Shown piece by piece: positions 50,653 through 61,824 of a DNA stretch of 64,000 nucleotides. The stretch comes from DASSUW01 sp963844205 (GTDB lineage: Bacteria > Actinomycetota > Thermoleophilia > Solirubrobacterales > Solirubrobacteraceae). A program made the translations under genes and the position numbers. The stretch lies in the NCBI GenBank assembly GCA_963844205.1, contig CAWJNK010000001.1:1426001-1490000 (forward strand), written 5' to 3'. Within the stretch, counting starts at the first letter, position 1, and each line of letters begins with the position of its first letter. The notes under the pieces were generated by a model, which did not search any database, had not been told where the DNA came from, and saw only the letters and a program-made list of their open reading frames with translations.

Positions 50653-52369
50653 GTGAGCAGTCAGGACGTAACGCCGTTCCCGGCGGGCACGGAGGGCCTG
50701 CCGGAGTGCAAGCCGCCGGAGCTCATCGAGCTCGGCGAAGGGCAGACCGTCGACCTCAGAATCGCGCCGGTCGTGAAGCGCCTCGGCGACGACGAGGTGC
50801 GGATGCTCGCCTACAACGGGAGCATCCCGGGTCCGATCCTCAAGGTGCGTGAGGGGTCGCACGTCGTCGTCAGCGTCGAGAACCAGGGAGATCTGGAGAC
50901 GACGGTGCATTGGCACGGTCTACGACTGGACAACCGGTATGACGGCACCCACGAGACGCAGAAGCCGATCGCGATCGGCGAGCGGTTCGAGTATCGCCTC
51001 GAGTTCCCAGATCCCGGCGCCTACTGGTACCACCCGCACATCCGGCAGGACTACGGCCAGGAGATGGGCCTCTACGGGACGATCCTGGTCGTTCCGGCCG
51101 ATCCGGACTACTGGCCGCCGGCGCATCGGGAGGTCATGGTCACCCTCGACGACGTCCTGATCGAAGACGGCCGCGTCGCGCCGTTCGATCCGGAGCAGAC
51201 CTCGTACTCGGCGATGGGCCGCTTCGGCAACCGGATGCTCGTCAACGGCGAGCCTCAGATGACGCTCTCGGCGCGGCGGGGTGAAGTGGTCCGGTTCTAC
51301 ATCACCAACACCGCCAACACGCGCGTCTTCAACTTCGCGATCCCTGACGCGCGCGATGAAGCTCGTCGGTGGCGACAGCGGCCGCGTCGAGCACGAGGAA
51401 TTCGTCGAGTCGGCCATCGTCTCCCCGTCGGAGCGCGTTGTGCTCGACGTGTTGTTCGACACGCCCGGCCGGGCGGCGATCGAGCATCGGACGCCCGAGC
51501 ACACCTACGAGCTGGGGACCGTCGACGTCGCCGACGAACCGGCGGAGCCGGGTCCGGCGGAAGCGTTCGCCACGCTGCGCACCAACCCGGAGATGGTCGC
51601 CGAGCGCGCGCGGATCGCGCCCTATCTGGACGCGCCGCCGGACAAGACGCTGGGGCTCGTCGCGGAGATGGACTTCCAGGCTCCCGAGGGGGCGATCGAG
51701 TACTTCTGCCCGATGCATCCCGAGGTCGTCAGCGACGAGCCGGGCAAGTGCCCGAAGTGCGCGATGAAGCTGATGCCACGGGCGGTGGTGATCGTCTACA
51801 CCTGCCCGATGCATCCTGAGGTCGTCAGTGACGAGCCGGGCAAGTGCCCGAAGTGCGCGATGAAGCTGATGCCGACGTCAGGCGCGGCGGCCGAGGGAGC
51901 GCCGCAGGAGCACCACGCGCACGCCGAGGGAGAAGAGCACGGGCACGCGGCGGGTGCGATCGAGTGGGAAGACGACATGGTCGAGGTGAACAAGGGAACC
52001 ACGCCTGCGAACACCCGCTGGCTGCTGATCGACCGTGAGACCGGAGCGGCGGGGCATGACATCGACTGGCGGTTCACGGTTGGCGACCAGGTGAAGATCC
52101 GCCTCGTCAATGAGATGGAGTCGGACCATCCGATGCACCATCCGTTCCACATCCACGGAGCCGGCCGCTTCCTGGTGCTCGCGCGAGACGGCGTCGTCGA
52201 GCCCAACCTCGTGTGGACGGACACGGTCCTGATCACGCCCGGCCAGGAGCTGGACCTCCTGCTCGACGTGACGCATCCCGGGATCTGGATGGCGCACTGC
52301 CACATCGCCGAGCACCACGAGAGCGGGATGATGCTGACGTTCGAGGTGACGCCCCGCGACGCCAGCTAG
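50653..52369 (+). pseudogene. Multicopper oxidase with tandem heavy-metal-binding domains, frameshifted
   Basis: Cupredoxin-type copper oxidase of about 570 residues if repaired. Domain 1 has the copper motifs TVHWHGLR and WYHPH; the C-terminal domain has DHPMHHPFHIHG and MAHCHIAEHHESGMM, covering type 1, 2 and 3 copper ligands. Between them are two 26-residue heavy-metal-binding repeats (FCPMHPEVVSDEPGKCPKC) and a His/Glu-rich stretch. The frame breaks near base 51352, where IPDAR should continue MKLVGGDSG in the next frame; one inserted base explains it. GGAGGAGAAG precedes the GTG/ATG start region; start taken at 50653. There is no signal peptide. A copper-detoxifying role fits the neighbours. 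Confidence 0.8.
51701..51874 (+). repeat. Two tandem heavy-metal-binding modules inside the oxidase gene
   Basis: Bases 51701-51778 and 51797-51874 encode nearly the same 26 residues, including CPMHPEV, GKCPKCAMKLMP. The units are 96 nt apart and differ at only a few bases, so the duplication is recent. Each has the Cys-x-Met-His-Pro and Cys-x-x-Cys-x-Met pattern of heavy-metal-binding domains found in copper proteins. Confidence 0.85.
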
Positions 52370-52419
52370 CTGAACCGTTACGCGGAGCCCGTCGGCGTAC
52401 CCCGGCGCCGCGCTGCCGG

Positions 52420-52824
52420 TCAGGGCCCGAGCTCGCTGAAGAGCGTCAGCTGCAGCCCGGCCGGGCCCTCGAGGCGTGCATTGAGCGAGTTCCAGGGCGT
52501 GCGGGTAGGCTCGGCGAGCACGGTCGCGCCGGCGGTTGCGAGCGCCCGCGTCGTCGTGGCGCTGTCCTCGACCTCGAACGCGATCCGAACGTGTCCGGCG
52601 ACCCGGCGGCCGACCTCGACGTCGTCGACGAAGGCGGCGTGCGTGAGATCGAGCAGCTCGAGCGTCGCGCGGCCGGCTTCGAGGATCGTTACGCGACCAT
52701 CCTCGGAGGCAAATGCCTCGCGCTCGCGCAGTCCGAGGACGTCGCGGTAGAAGACCAGCGCCTCGTCGTAGTCGGGCGCCGTGACGGCTACGCGAAGCTC
52801 TCGGACATGTGCTGCGTCGGGCAC
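52420..52824 (-). CDS. VOC-family (glyoxalase/bleomycin-resistance fold) protein
   Basis: A 134-residue protein with the paired beta-alpha-beta-beta-beta modules of the VOC superfamily: ELRVAVTAPDYDEALVFYRDVLGL (about 9-32) opens the first and HVRIAFEVEDSATTTRALATAGATV the second, ending GLQLTLFSEL. Metal-ligand positions (the first His is replaced) are not clear, so the reaction is unknown. It is convergent with the oxidase gene and lies alone between it and the carboxymuconolactone decarboxylase-like gene. Confidence 0.82.
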   Translation of the reverse strand: MPDAAHVRELRVAVTAPDYDEALVFYRDVLGLREREAFASEDGRVTILEAGRATLELLDLTHAAFVDDVEVGRRVAGHVRIAFEVEDSATTTRALATAGATVLAEPTRTPWNSLNARLEGPAGLQLTLFSELGP

Positions 52825-52957
52825 GAACGACCATCCCTTCCCGTCGCCTCGGAGCGACCTCCAGGTCGCCCGTGGCGCGCTCGTTGCTTGGCGAGTTCCA
52901 GCGGCTTCACAGGATGCTCATGGAATCTCTCTCGTGCCACCACGTCGTCGGCAGCCT

Positions 52958-53514
52958 TCAGGCGTCGCCCGAGCGCGGCGTGAGCTCGGCCAGCGCGTCG
53001 GCCTCGGCATGGATGCCGGCGATGAGGTTGAACGCGCCGGTCAGCAGCTGTAGCCCCACAAGCCCCGGGACCTCGGCAATCTGCTCGTCGCGGTAGCCGT
53101 GCCCGCGCAGACGCTCGACGTCGGCGTCGCCGATCTCGCCCGGTTCGGCGAGGACTGCTGCGCGAAGGCCACGATCGCGGCGATTGCCGGTTCGGCCGAC
53201 GTGCCCTGACGCGCGAGCTGGATCTCGCTGTCAGAGACGCCGAGCTGGCGAGCCGCGCGGGTGTGAGCGACGAGGCAGTAGTCGCAGCCGAGCCACTCAT
53301 GCACCGCCAGGTTGATCCGCTCAGTGATCCGGCGGTCGATATGGCTGCGCTTCATCGCCCGCGTCAGGTCGAGGTAGCCGCGCAACAGCGCGGGCGCGTT
53401 GGCCATCGCACGGACCATCGGACCCGGCTCACCGCCACGCTGCACCAGCTCATCGAGCAACTCGGCGGCTCTGCCCTGCGCCTCGCCCATCGGTATCGGC
53501 TGGATTCGAGCCAT
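52958..53514 (-). pseudogene. Carboxymuconolactone decarboxylase/AhpD-like protein, frameshifted
   Basis: An AhpD-fold protein of about 185 residues if repaired. The first frame (ATG at 53514, AAGGTGG upstream) runs through the active-site segment VHEWLGCDYCLVAHTRAARQLG with the CxxC-x-x-x-H motif, then breaks near base 53160. The next frame continues VLAEPGEIGDADVERLRGHG to GAFNLIAGIHAEADALAELTPR and the stop at 52958, the family's usual C-terminus. A single base loss explains it. Such proteins are peroxidase-related reductases. Confidence 0.78.
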
Positions 53515-53667
53515 GACCACCTTCTACCCGAGCCGACCCGCGCGCTGTTAGGGCTGCGACACGACTGGCTGGGGTTCGGACGGACGGCGAACGCGCCCTC
53601 AACGCCCGAGCATCTCTGGGCATCATCGGGGACGACGGCATCGCCGCCCCCGATCACGCTCCGGTCA

Positions 53668-53796
53668 TCAGCGCGTCTCCAGCCACGAGCCGTCGTCGTA
53701 TCGCGCGGGCGACGCATCGATGCGCCTGAAGCTCGGGCGATCCTCGGCAACGAGGCCGGCGAGAGCGCCGCGGACGCGGCGGAAGGTGAGAGTCAT
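53668..53796 (-). CDS. Very small protein (42 aa), tentative
   Basis: An ATG-to-TGA frame with TGGAGC upstream encodes 42 residues, MTLTFRRVRGALAGLVAEDR and on to DDGSWLETR. No family is recognised. A perfect CsoR-type palindrome lies about 130 nt upstream of its start, so it could be a copper-induced leader or the first gene of a transcript toward the AhpD-like gene. Size alone makes it uncertain. Confidence 0.35.
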   Translation of the reverse strand: MTLTFRRVRGALAGLVAEDRPSFRRIDASPARYDDGSWLETR

Positions 53797-53924
53797 TGTG
53801 GGCTCCATCGGGAGGTTGCGGTGACATGACCATGCTCCCGTAACCGCCCACGCACAACAGTGGGCTCAGCATCCGAAAGGGAGGCGAGGTGCCTCCCTCC
53901 CAGCGGTCGAGCAGACCGTACGTT

Positions 53925-53940
53925 TACCCCCCGGGGGTAT
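53925..53940. promoter_or_regulatory. CsoR-type operator palindrome
   Basis: TACCCCCCGGGGGTAT is a G/C-tract palindrome of the form bound by CsoR copper repressors (TACC-C/G tract-GGTA). It lies between the csoR 3' end and the leftward small gene. Confidence 0.7.
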
Positions 53941-54021
53941 GAGCTGAGTGTCGCTCGAGGCGAGCTCGCGCGCTACCTCGAGCCCCGCGCGTAGCAGCCG
54001 ACAGCGCGGTGCCGGCGTATT

Positions 54022-54325
54022 TCAGCCGCGACGCATGAGCCGCGCCACGGCGGCCATGAGCTCCTCGGTCATCTCGGCCTTGCCTTCGGCGTCGGCACCC
54101 ATGACGCAGTGCTGGACGTGGTCGTCGAGGAGGCCGAGCGCGACCTTGTCGAGCGCAGCCTGGACGGCGCTGATCTGCGTGAGCACGTCGATGCAGTAGC
54201 GGTCGTCCTCGACCATCCCCTGAACGCCTCGAACCTGGCCCTCGATGCGACGAAGGCGGTTGAGCAGCGGCGTCCTTGGTCGGCGTATAGCCGCGGGTTT
54301 CTCGGGCGGCGGGGGTGGCGGGCAT
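54022..54325 (-). pseudogene. csoR: CsoR-type copper-sensing repressor, frameshifted
   Basis: CsoR represses copper genes until Cu(I) binds. The N-terminal frame from the ATG at 54325 reads MPATPAARETRGYTPTKDA, then breaks near base 54267; the next frame goes on LLNRLRRIEGQVRGVQGMVEDDRYCIDVLTQISA and ends LMRRG at 54022. The Cu(I) ligands Cys (in DRYCID) and His and Cys (in HVQHCVMG) are all present. Removing one inserted base restores a 100-residue protein of normal length. CsoR-like operators flank it. Confidence 0.82.
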
Positions 54326-54340
54326 GAGAAGAGGGTACCG

Positions 54341-54355
54341 TACCCCTGGAGGGTA
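54341..54355. promoter_or_regulatory. CsoR-type operator between csoR and copZ
   Basis: TACCCCTGGAGGGTA is an inverted repeat of the CsoR type; an overlapping palindrome GGGTAC-C-GTACCC covers 54333-54345. It lies 15 nt before the csoR start (minus strand) and 49 nt before copZ (plus strand), the right place to control both. Confidence 0.72.
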
Positions 54356-54403
54356 TGCTACTCTCCGACTGCGATACCCCCTCCCCGTATCAAGAGCGCT
54401 CTC

Positions 54404-54628
54404 ATGAACCACCTCACACAGACCGACGAGACTCGCGACTACACCGTCCGGGGCATGACGTGCTCTCACTGCGTGCTCTCCGTGCGTGAAGAGGTCTCCG
54501 AGGTTCCGGGCGTGAGCGCTGTGGACGTCGCCCTGGCCTCCGGCCGCATGACGATCACGGGACGGGACATCGACGATGGGGCCGTCCGTTCCGCCGTCGC
54601 CGAGGCCGGCTATGAGGTCGCCGCGTGA
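54404..54628 (+). CDS. copZ: Heavy-metal-associated copper chaperone
   Basis: A 74-residue HMA-domain protein. The metal-binding motif GMTCSHC is at about residues 17-23 and the fold ends AVAEAGYEV, giving the ferredoxin-like beta-alpha-beta arrangement. It delivers Cu(I) to the P-type ATPase in such operons. The stop overlaps the GTG of the following gene. Control by the CsoR-type operator upstream is likely. Confidence 0.88.
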   Translation: MNHLTQTDETRDYTVRGMTCSHCVLSVREEVSEVPGVSAVDVALASGRMTITGRDIDDGAVRSAVAEAGYEVAA

Positions 54629-55489
54629 GCACGGCAACCAAGCTCATTGCGTTCGTCGCGGCGCTTGCCGTGCTGTTCGGCGGCGCGGCGCTCGCTGGCG
54701 CCGCGATCGGACCCGATCGCGACGACGACGTCGCGTCCGCTGAGCCGGAGGGCCACGCCGAGATGGCGTCCGAACCCGCCGATCACGGCGAGGTGCGCGC
54801 GGTTCGCGGCCTGGCCGTGGCCGAGGACGGCCTGCGCGTCGTCGTCGACGACCCGGAGCTGCACCGCGGGCGAGAGCGAGGCGCTGCGCTTCCGCATCGT
54901 CGGCGAGGGCGGCGAGACCGTCCGCGACTTCGACGTCGAGCACGAGAAGCGCATGCACCTGATCATCGCCCGCCGCGATCTGACCGGCTTCCAGCACCTG
55001 CATCCCGAGCAGGGGCGCCGACGGGAGCTGGAGCACGCGGCGTGCGCTTGGACGAGGCCGGCTCGTACCGCCTGTTCGCCGACTTCTCCCACGACGGCGA
55101 GAACCAGACCCTCGCGACCGACCTGCGTGTCGACGGTCCCGCCGAGCTGCGCCCCCTCCCGCCGCCGCAGCTCGCGGCCAAGAGCGACGGCGGCTACGAC
55201 GTACAGCCTCGACGCCGGCAGCGCACGCCCCGGCGAGGAGGCAGACCTGCGCTTCACAATCACCAAGGACGGCGAGCCGGTCGAGACCGAGCCGTACCTC
55301 GGCGCCGGCGGCCATCTTGTCGCGCTGCGCGAGGGCGACATGGCCTTCCTCCACGTGCACGCCGACGTCCGACGACGTGCGCGAGCTTCGGTGCCACGTT
55401 CCCGACCGAGGGCCGCTACCGGCTGTTCCTGCAGTTCCAGCACGAAGGCCTGCGTCCAGACCGTCGCCTTCACGCAGGAGGTGGGCTGA
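54625..55489 (+). pseudogene. Secreted or anchored protein of the copper operon, multiple frameshifts
   Basis: The frame from the GTG at 54625 encodes an N-terminal hydrophobic signal or anchor (ATKLIAFVAALAVLFGGAALAGAAIG). Downstream pieces in changing frames read ALRFRIVGEGGETVRDFDVEHEKRMHLIIARRDLTGFQHLHPE, LDEAGSYRLFADFSHDGENQTL, FTITKDGEPVETEPYLGAGGHLVALREGDMAFLHVH and QTVAFTQEVG at the stop. Together they give one protein of about 285 residues with two similar beta-sandwich-like halves holding HLHPE and FLHVH motifs that may bind metal. At least four single-base shifts are needed. No named family is claimed. Confidence 0.6.
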
Positions 55490-55492
55490 GGC

Positions 55493-57728
<2,236 letters not shown>

Positions 57729-57855
57729 ACAGCACGTACCTGGTGTGGGCAGCGGCCGTCGGCGCCGCCGGCTGCGGTCGATGCGCGAGCGCTGAGTAGC
57801 GCCCGCATCCGACCCATTCCGACGAGCCGCGCAGCGCGGCTCAGAAAGGCACTTC

Positions 57856-59301
57856 ATGCAGTCCGCAAATCCGCGGCGCTGGGCGGCCCTTGCCGTCATC
57901 GCGCTCGCGCAGTTCATGGTCATCATGGACACGTCGATCATCGGCGTGGCCCTGCCCGAGATCCAGACGGATCTCGGCTTCATTCCGGCGACCTGTCGTG
58001 GGTGTTCAACGCCTACGTCGTCGCCTTCGGCGGCCTGCTGCTGCTCGGCGGCCGACTGTCCGACCTCTTCGGCGCCAAGCGCATGTTCATCGCCGGCTGG
58101 GCGATCCTCGCCGGCGGGCTCGCTCGCGGCCGGCCTCGCCGACACCAGCGGCGTCGAGATCGCGGCCCGCGCCGTCCAGGGTGTCGGCGCGGCGCTCATC
58201 GCCCCGTCGGCGCTGACGCTGCTGATGATGCTGTTCGGGCACGACCCCAAGGAGCTGATGAAGGCATTCGCGCATCTACGGCGCCGCCGCTCCGGCCGGC
58301 GGCACCGCCGGCGTCTTCCTCGGCGGCGTGATCACCGAGTGGATCTCGTGGCCGTGGGTGTTCTACATCAACATCCCGATCGCGCTCGTCGTGCTCGCCG
58401 TCACGCCGGCGCTCATGCCAGGCGTGCCTGCTCGCCGCGGCTCGATCGACCTCGCCGGCGCGCTCACCGCGACGGCCGGTCTGGCGCTGACGGTGTTCGG
58501 CGATCGTCCGCGCGCCGGAGGAGGGCTGGGGCTCGCCGGAGACGCTGCTCGCGCTGGCCGGCGGCGTGGCGCTGCTCGGCGCTGTTCGTCGCGCTCCAGG
58601 CCGGCAGTGCGCGAGCCGCTGATGCGCCTGAGCATCTTCCGCACCCCGAACCTGGCCGCGGCGAACATCGCGCAGTTCCTGCTCGGCGCCGCGTGGATCC
58701 CGATGTGGTTCTTCCTGAACCTGTACCTCCAGCAGGTGCTCGGCTACGGCGCGTTCGAGGGCGGCGCCGCGCTGCTGCCGATGACCGCCGCGATCATGGT
58801 GCTGATGGTGGTCGTGGCCCCGCGGGTCATCGAACCGCTTCGGCTTCAAGACCGCCGATCGTCGGCCGGCATGCTGCTGCTGGCCGCCGGCATGGCCGTG
58901 CCTGTCGCTCGTGCGGCCGGACGGCAACTTCGTCGTCGACGTGCTGCCGGCGTCGCTGATCGCCGCCGCCGGCATGGCGCTGGCCTTCATCCCCTCCCTC
59001 GGCACCGCCATCTCCGTCCGCCCGGCCCGAGGAGGGCGGCCTGGCCTCCGGCATCGTCAACACCAGCTACCAGGTCGGATCCGCCCTCGGCCTGGCGGCG
59101 ATGACCGCCGTCGCGGCCTCCCAGGGCGCCGACGAGCTCGGCAACATCGGCGCGCTGACGGACGGCTACTCGGCCGCCTTCCTCGGCGCCGCCGGGATCG
59201 CTGTGGTCGGCGCGGTGCTCGCCGCACTGCTACTGCGGGTACCGAAGGCAACCGCCGTGTCGGAGGCGTCGATTGACGACCGCGAGCCGCTCGCGGCCTG
59301 A
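57856..59301 (+). pseudogene. MFS multidrug exporter of the DHA2 (14-helix, EmrB/QacA) family, frameshifted
   Basis: Repaired, this encodes about 480 residues. Pieces in order: LAVIALAQFMVIMDTSIIGVALPEIQ (helix 1 with motif D1), YVVAFGGLLLLGGRLSDLFGAKRMFIAGW (motif A), PSALTLLMMLF, PWVFYINIPIALVVLAV (characteristic of the family), then the second half to ASIDDREPLAA. About eight single-base shifts break it. The ATG at 57856 has AAAGGC upstream. It ends 7 nt from the convergent ATPase gene. Substrate unknown; metal or drug export is possible. Confidence 0.8.
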
Positions 59302-59308
59302 TCGCCAC

Positions 59309-61673
59309 TCAGCTTGGGCCCGGCGGCGCCGCCGCCGGGCCCGGGCGATCGGGAAGCCGCAGCCCTTTCAGCGAAACCGCGTTGAGGGCGACGATCACGC
59401 TCGAGCCGGCCATCGAGATGGCCCCGACCTCGGGGCGCAGGACGAAGCCAAGGGGCGCGAAGATGCCGGCGGCGACCGGGAGCGCGAGGCTGTTGTAGCC
59501 GACCGCCCACCACAGGTTCTGGTGCATCTTTCGGACCGGTGCCGCGGCTGATCGTGATCGCGGTGGCCACGTCGAGCGGGTCCGACCGCATGAGCACGAC
59601 GTCGGCCGTCTCGACCGCCACATCGGTTCCGGTCCCGATGGCGATCCCGACGTCGGCCTGAGCCAGCGCGGGCGCGTCGTTGACGCCGTCGCCGACCATC
59701 GCGACCTTGCGGCCCTGCGATTGCAGCTCCGCGACCTCGGCCGCCTTGTCGGCGGGCAGCACCTCGGCGATGACCTCATCGATCCCGAGCTGGGCGGCGA
59801 TCCGCTCCGCGGTGACGCGGCTGTCACCGGAGAGCATGACGGGCCTGACGCCCAGCTCACGCAGCGCGCTGATCGCCTCCCCGGAGGTCTCGCGCGGGGC
59901 GTCGGCCACAGCGATGACCGCCGCGGCCTTGCCGTCGACGGCGACCTGCACGCTGGTACGACCCTCGCCGGCGAGCTCGTTCGAGCGAACCTCCAGCCCG
60001 TCGAGCGAGATGCCTTCGCGCTCCATCAGGCGGGCGTTGCCGACGGCCAGGCTGTGACCGTCGACCGTGGCCAGCAGACCGTGGCCAGGCACCGCCTCGA
60101 ACGACTCGGTGCGCGGCACCTGCAAGCCCCGCGCCGCGGCGGCCTTGACGATGGCCTCGGCCAGCGGATGCTCGCTGTCGCCCTCCGCTGCGGCCACCAG
60201 GCGCAGCACCTCGTCCTCGGCCATGCCGTCGGTGGTCGCAACCGCGACGACCTCGGGCTCGCCGCGCGTCAGCGTGCCGGTCTTGTCGAAGACGACGGTG
60301 TCGAGCGACGCGGCCTGCTCCAGCGCGATCGCGTTCTTGAACAGGATGCCCCGGTTCGCCCCGAGACCGCTGCCGACCATGATCGCCGTCGGCGTCGCCA
60401 ACCCGAGCGCGTCCGGGCACGTGATGACGACCACCGTGATCGCGAACAGCAGCGATTCCTGGACGTCGCGACCGACTATGAAGTTCCAGACGATGAACGT
60501 CAGCGCACCGCCTACGAGCGCGACCAGGACCAGCCAGAAGGCGGCGCGATCGGCCAGGCGCTGCCCGGGTGCTTTGGAGTTCTGAGCCTCCTGGACGAGC
60601 TTGACGATCTGGGCCAGGGCGGTGTCGGAGCCAACCGCCGTGGCGCGGGCACGCAGCGTCCCGTTCTTGTTGATGGTCGCTCCGACGAGCTGCTCACCGG
60701 CGGTCTTCTTGACCGGCAGGCTCTCGCCGGTGACCGTCGACTCGTCGACCTGGCTCTCCCCCTCGACCACCGTGGCGTCGACCGGCACCTTCGAGCCGGG
60801 ACGGATGAGCAGCAGGTCGCCGACCTGAACTTCTGCGGTCGGCACCTCGACAGGTTGACCCTCGCGGAGAACAACGGCCTTCGGAGGCGCGAGGTCCAGC
60901 AGCGCACGGACGGCGTCATTGGCGCCGCCTCGCGCGCGCATCTCGAACCAGTGCCCGAGCAGCACGAACGAGGCAAGCATCCCCGCGGACTCGTAGAAGA
61001 CCTCACCCTCGACGAAGAACGTGACCGCGACCGAGTACACCCACGCCGTGCCGATCGCCACAGCGACCAGCACCATCATGTCCAACGTCTTGTTGCGCAG
61101 CGCGGAGACCGCGCCCGTGAAGAAGATGGTCGACGCGTAGAAGACGATCGGCAGGCTCAACAGAAACTGCCACACGTCTCGATCGACGCCGAACGGCGTC
61201 GCGAGCTCGGCGCCGAGCAGCTCGGTGCCGACCATCGACCACAGGACGGTCGGGACCGTGAACACCAGCGCGACCAGGAAGCGGTTGCGCATGTCCCGCA
61301 CCATCGAGTCCATCGACATGCCGGCGTGCCCGCCATGGCCATGGCCGTGCGCGTTCTCCGCCCGCTCCATCGCGGCGTGGTCGTGCGGCGCCGGGGCCGC
61401 CCCGGGCTCGGCCATCGGATCGCAGATATGGCCTGGCACCGACTGCCCGGCGCAGTGGAAGCCGCACTCCTCGACCCAGCGCCGCAGATCCGCGACCGAT
61501 GTCCGGTCGGGATCGAACGTCACGGCGGCCGTCTGCGCAGCGGGATTCGCCTCGACCTCGAGGACTCCCGGCCGCTTGCCGAGCGCACGTTCGACCACCG
61601 CCTTCTGGCTGCCGTAATGCAGTCCGCCGACGTGCAGGACGGTGACTTGAGGTGCATGAACGTCGGAAGGCAT
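59309..61673 (-). pseudogene. Heavy-metal P1B-type ATPase with CPD motif, one frameshift near the 3' end
   Basis: From the ATG at 61673 the frame is intact for about 710 residues: an HMA-like domain that has GLHYGS in place of GMxCxxC, a His-rich linker (HGHGHGGHAG), the TGES loop, VVITCPDALGLATPTAIMVG (CPD where copper pumps have CPC or CPH), VVFDKTGTLT and GDGVNDAPALAQADVGIAIG. At about base 59537 one extra G shifts the frame; the last part (RKMHQNLWWAVGYNSLALPVAAGIF to GLRLPDRPG) goes on in the next frame to 59309. A CsoR-type site lies 14 nt before the start. Confidence 0.83.
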
Positions 61674-61686
61674 CACTGCACCGAGC

Positions 61687-61703
61687 ATACCCCCGCCGGG
61701 TAA
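61687..61703. promoter_or_regulatory. CsoR-type operator before the second P-type ATPase
   Basis: ATACCCCCGCCGGGTAA is an imperfect G/C-tract inverted repeat of the CsoR type, 14 nt upstream of the minus-strand ATPase start at 61673. Confidence 0.6.
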
Positions 61704-61772
61704 GCGACTACTCGAACTCCGCCACAGTCTCCATGAGGTAAACCACGAAGCGCCGACGCCTCGTAACGCGAA

Positions 61773-61798
61773 CGGCACCCGCCGTGTGGCGGGCGCCG
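61773..61798 (-). terminator. Terminator-like hairpin after the MMPL gene
   Basis: CGGCACCCGCC and GGCGGGCGCCG pair over 11 positions with one A-C mismatch and a 4-nt GTGT loop, 27 nt beyond the MMPL stop in its direction of transcription. Confidence 0.6.
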
Positions 61799-61824
61799 TA
61801 GTCGCGGTCTCGGTGGGTGATCGC

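Noticed and set aside
54374..54390. ATACCCCCTCCCCGTAT as another CsoR operator before copZ
   Set aside because: The right half has CCCC in place of GGGG, so it is not an inverted repeat of the CsoR type; only the ends match.
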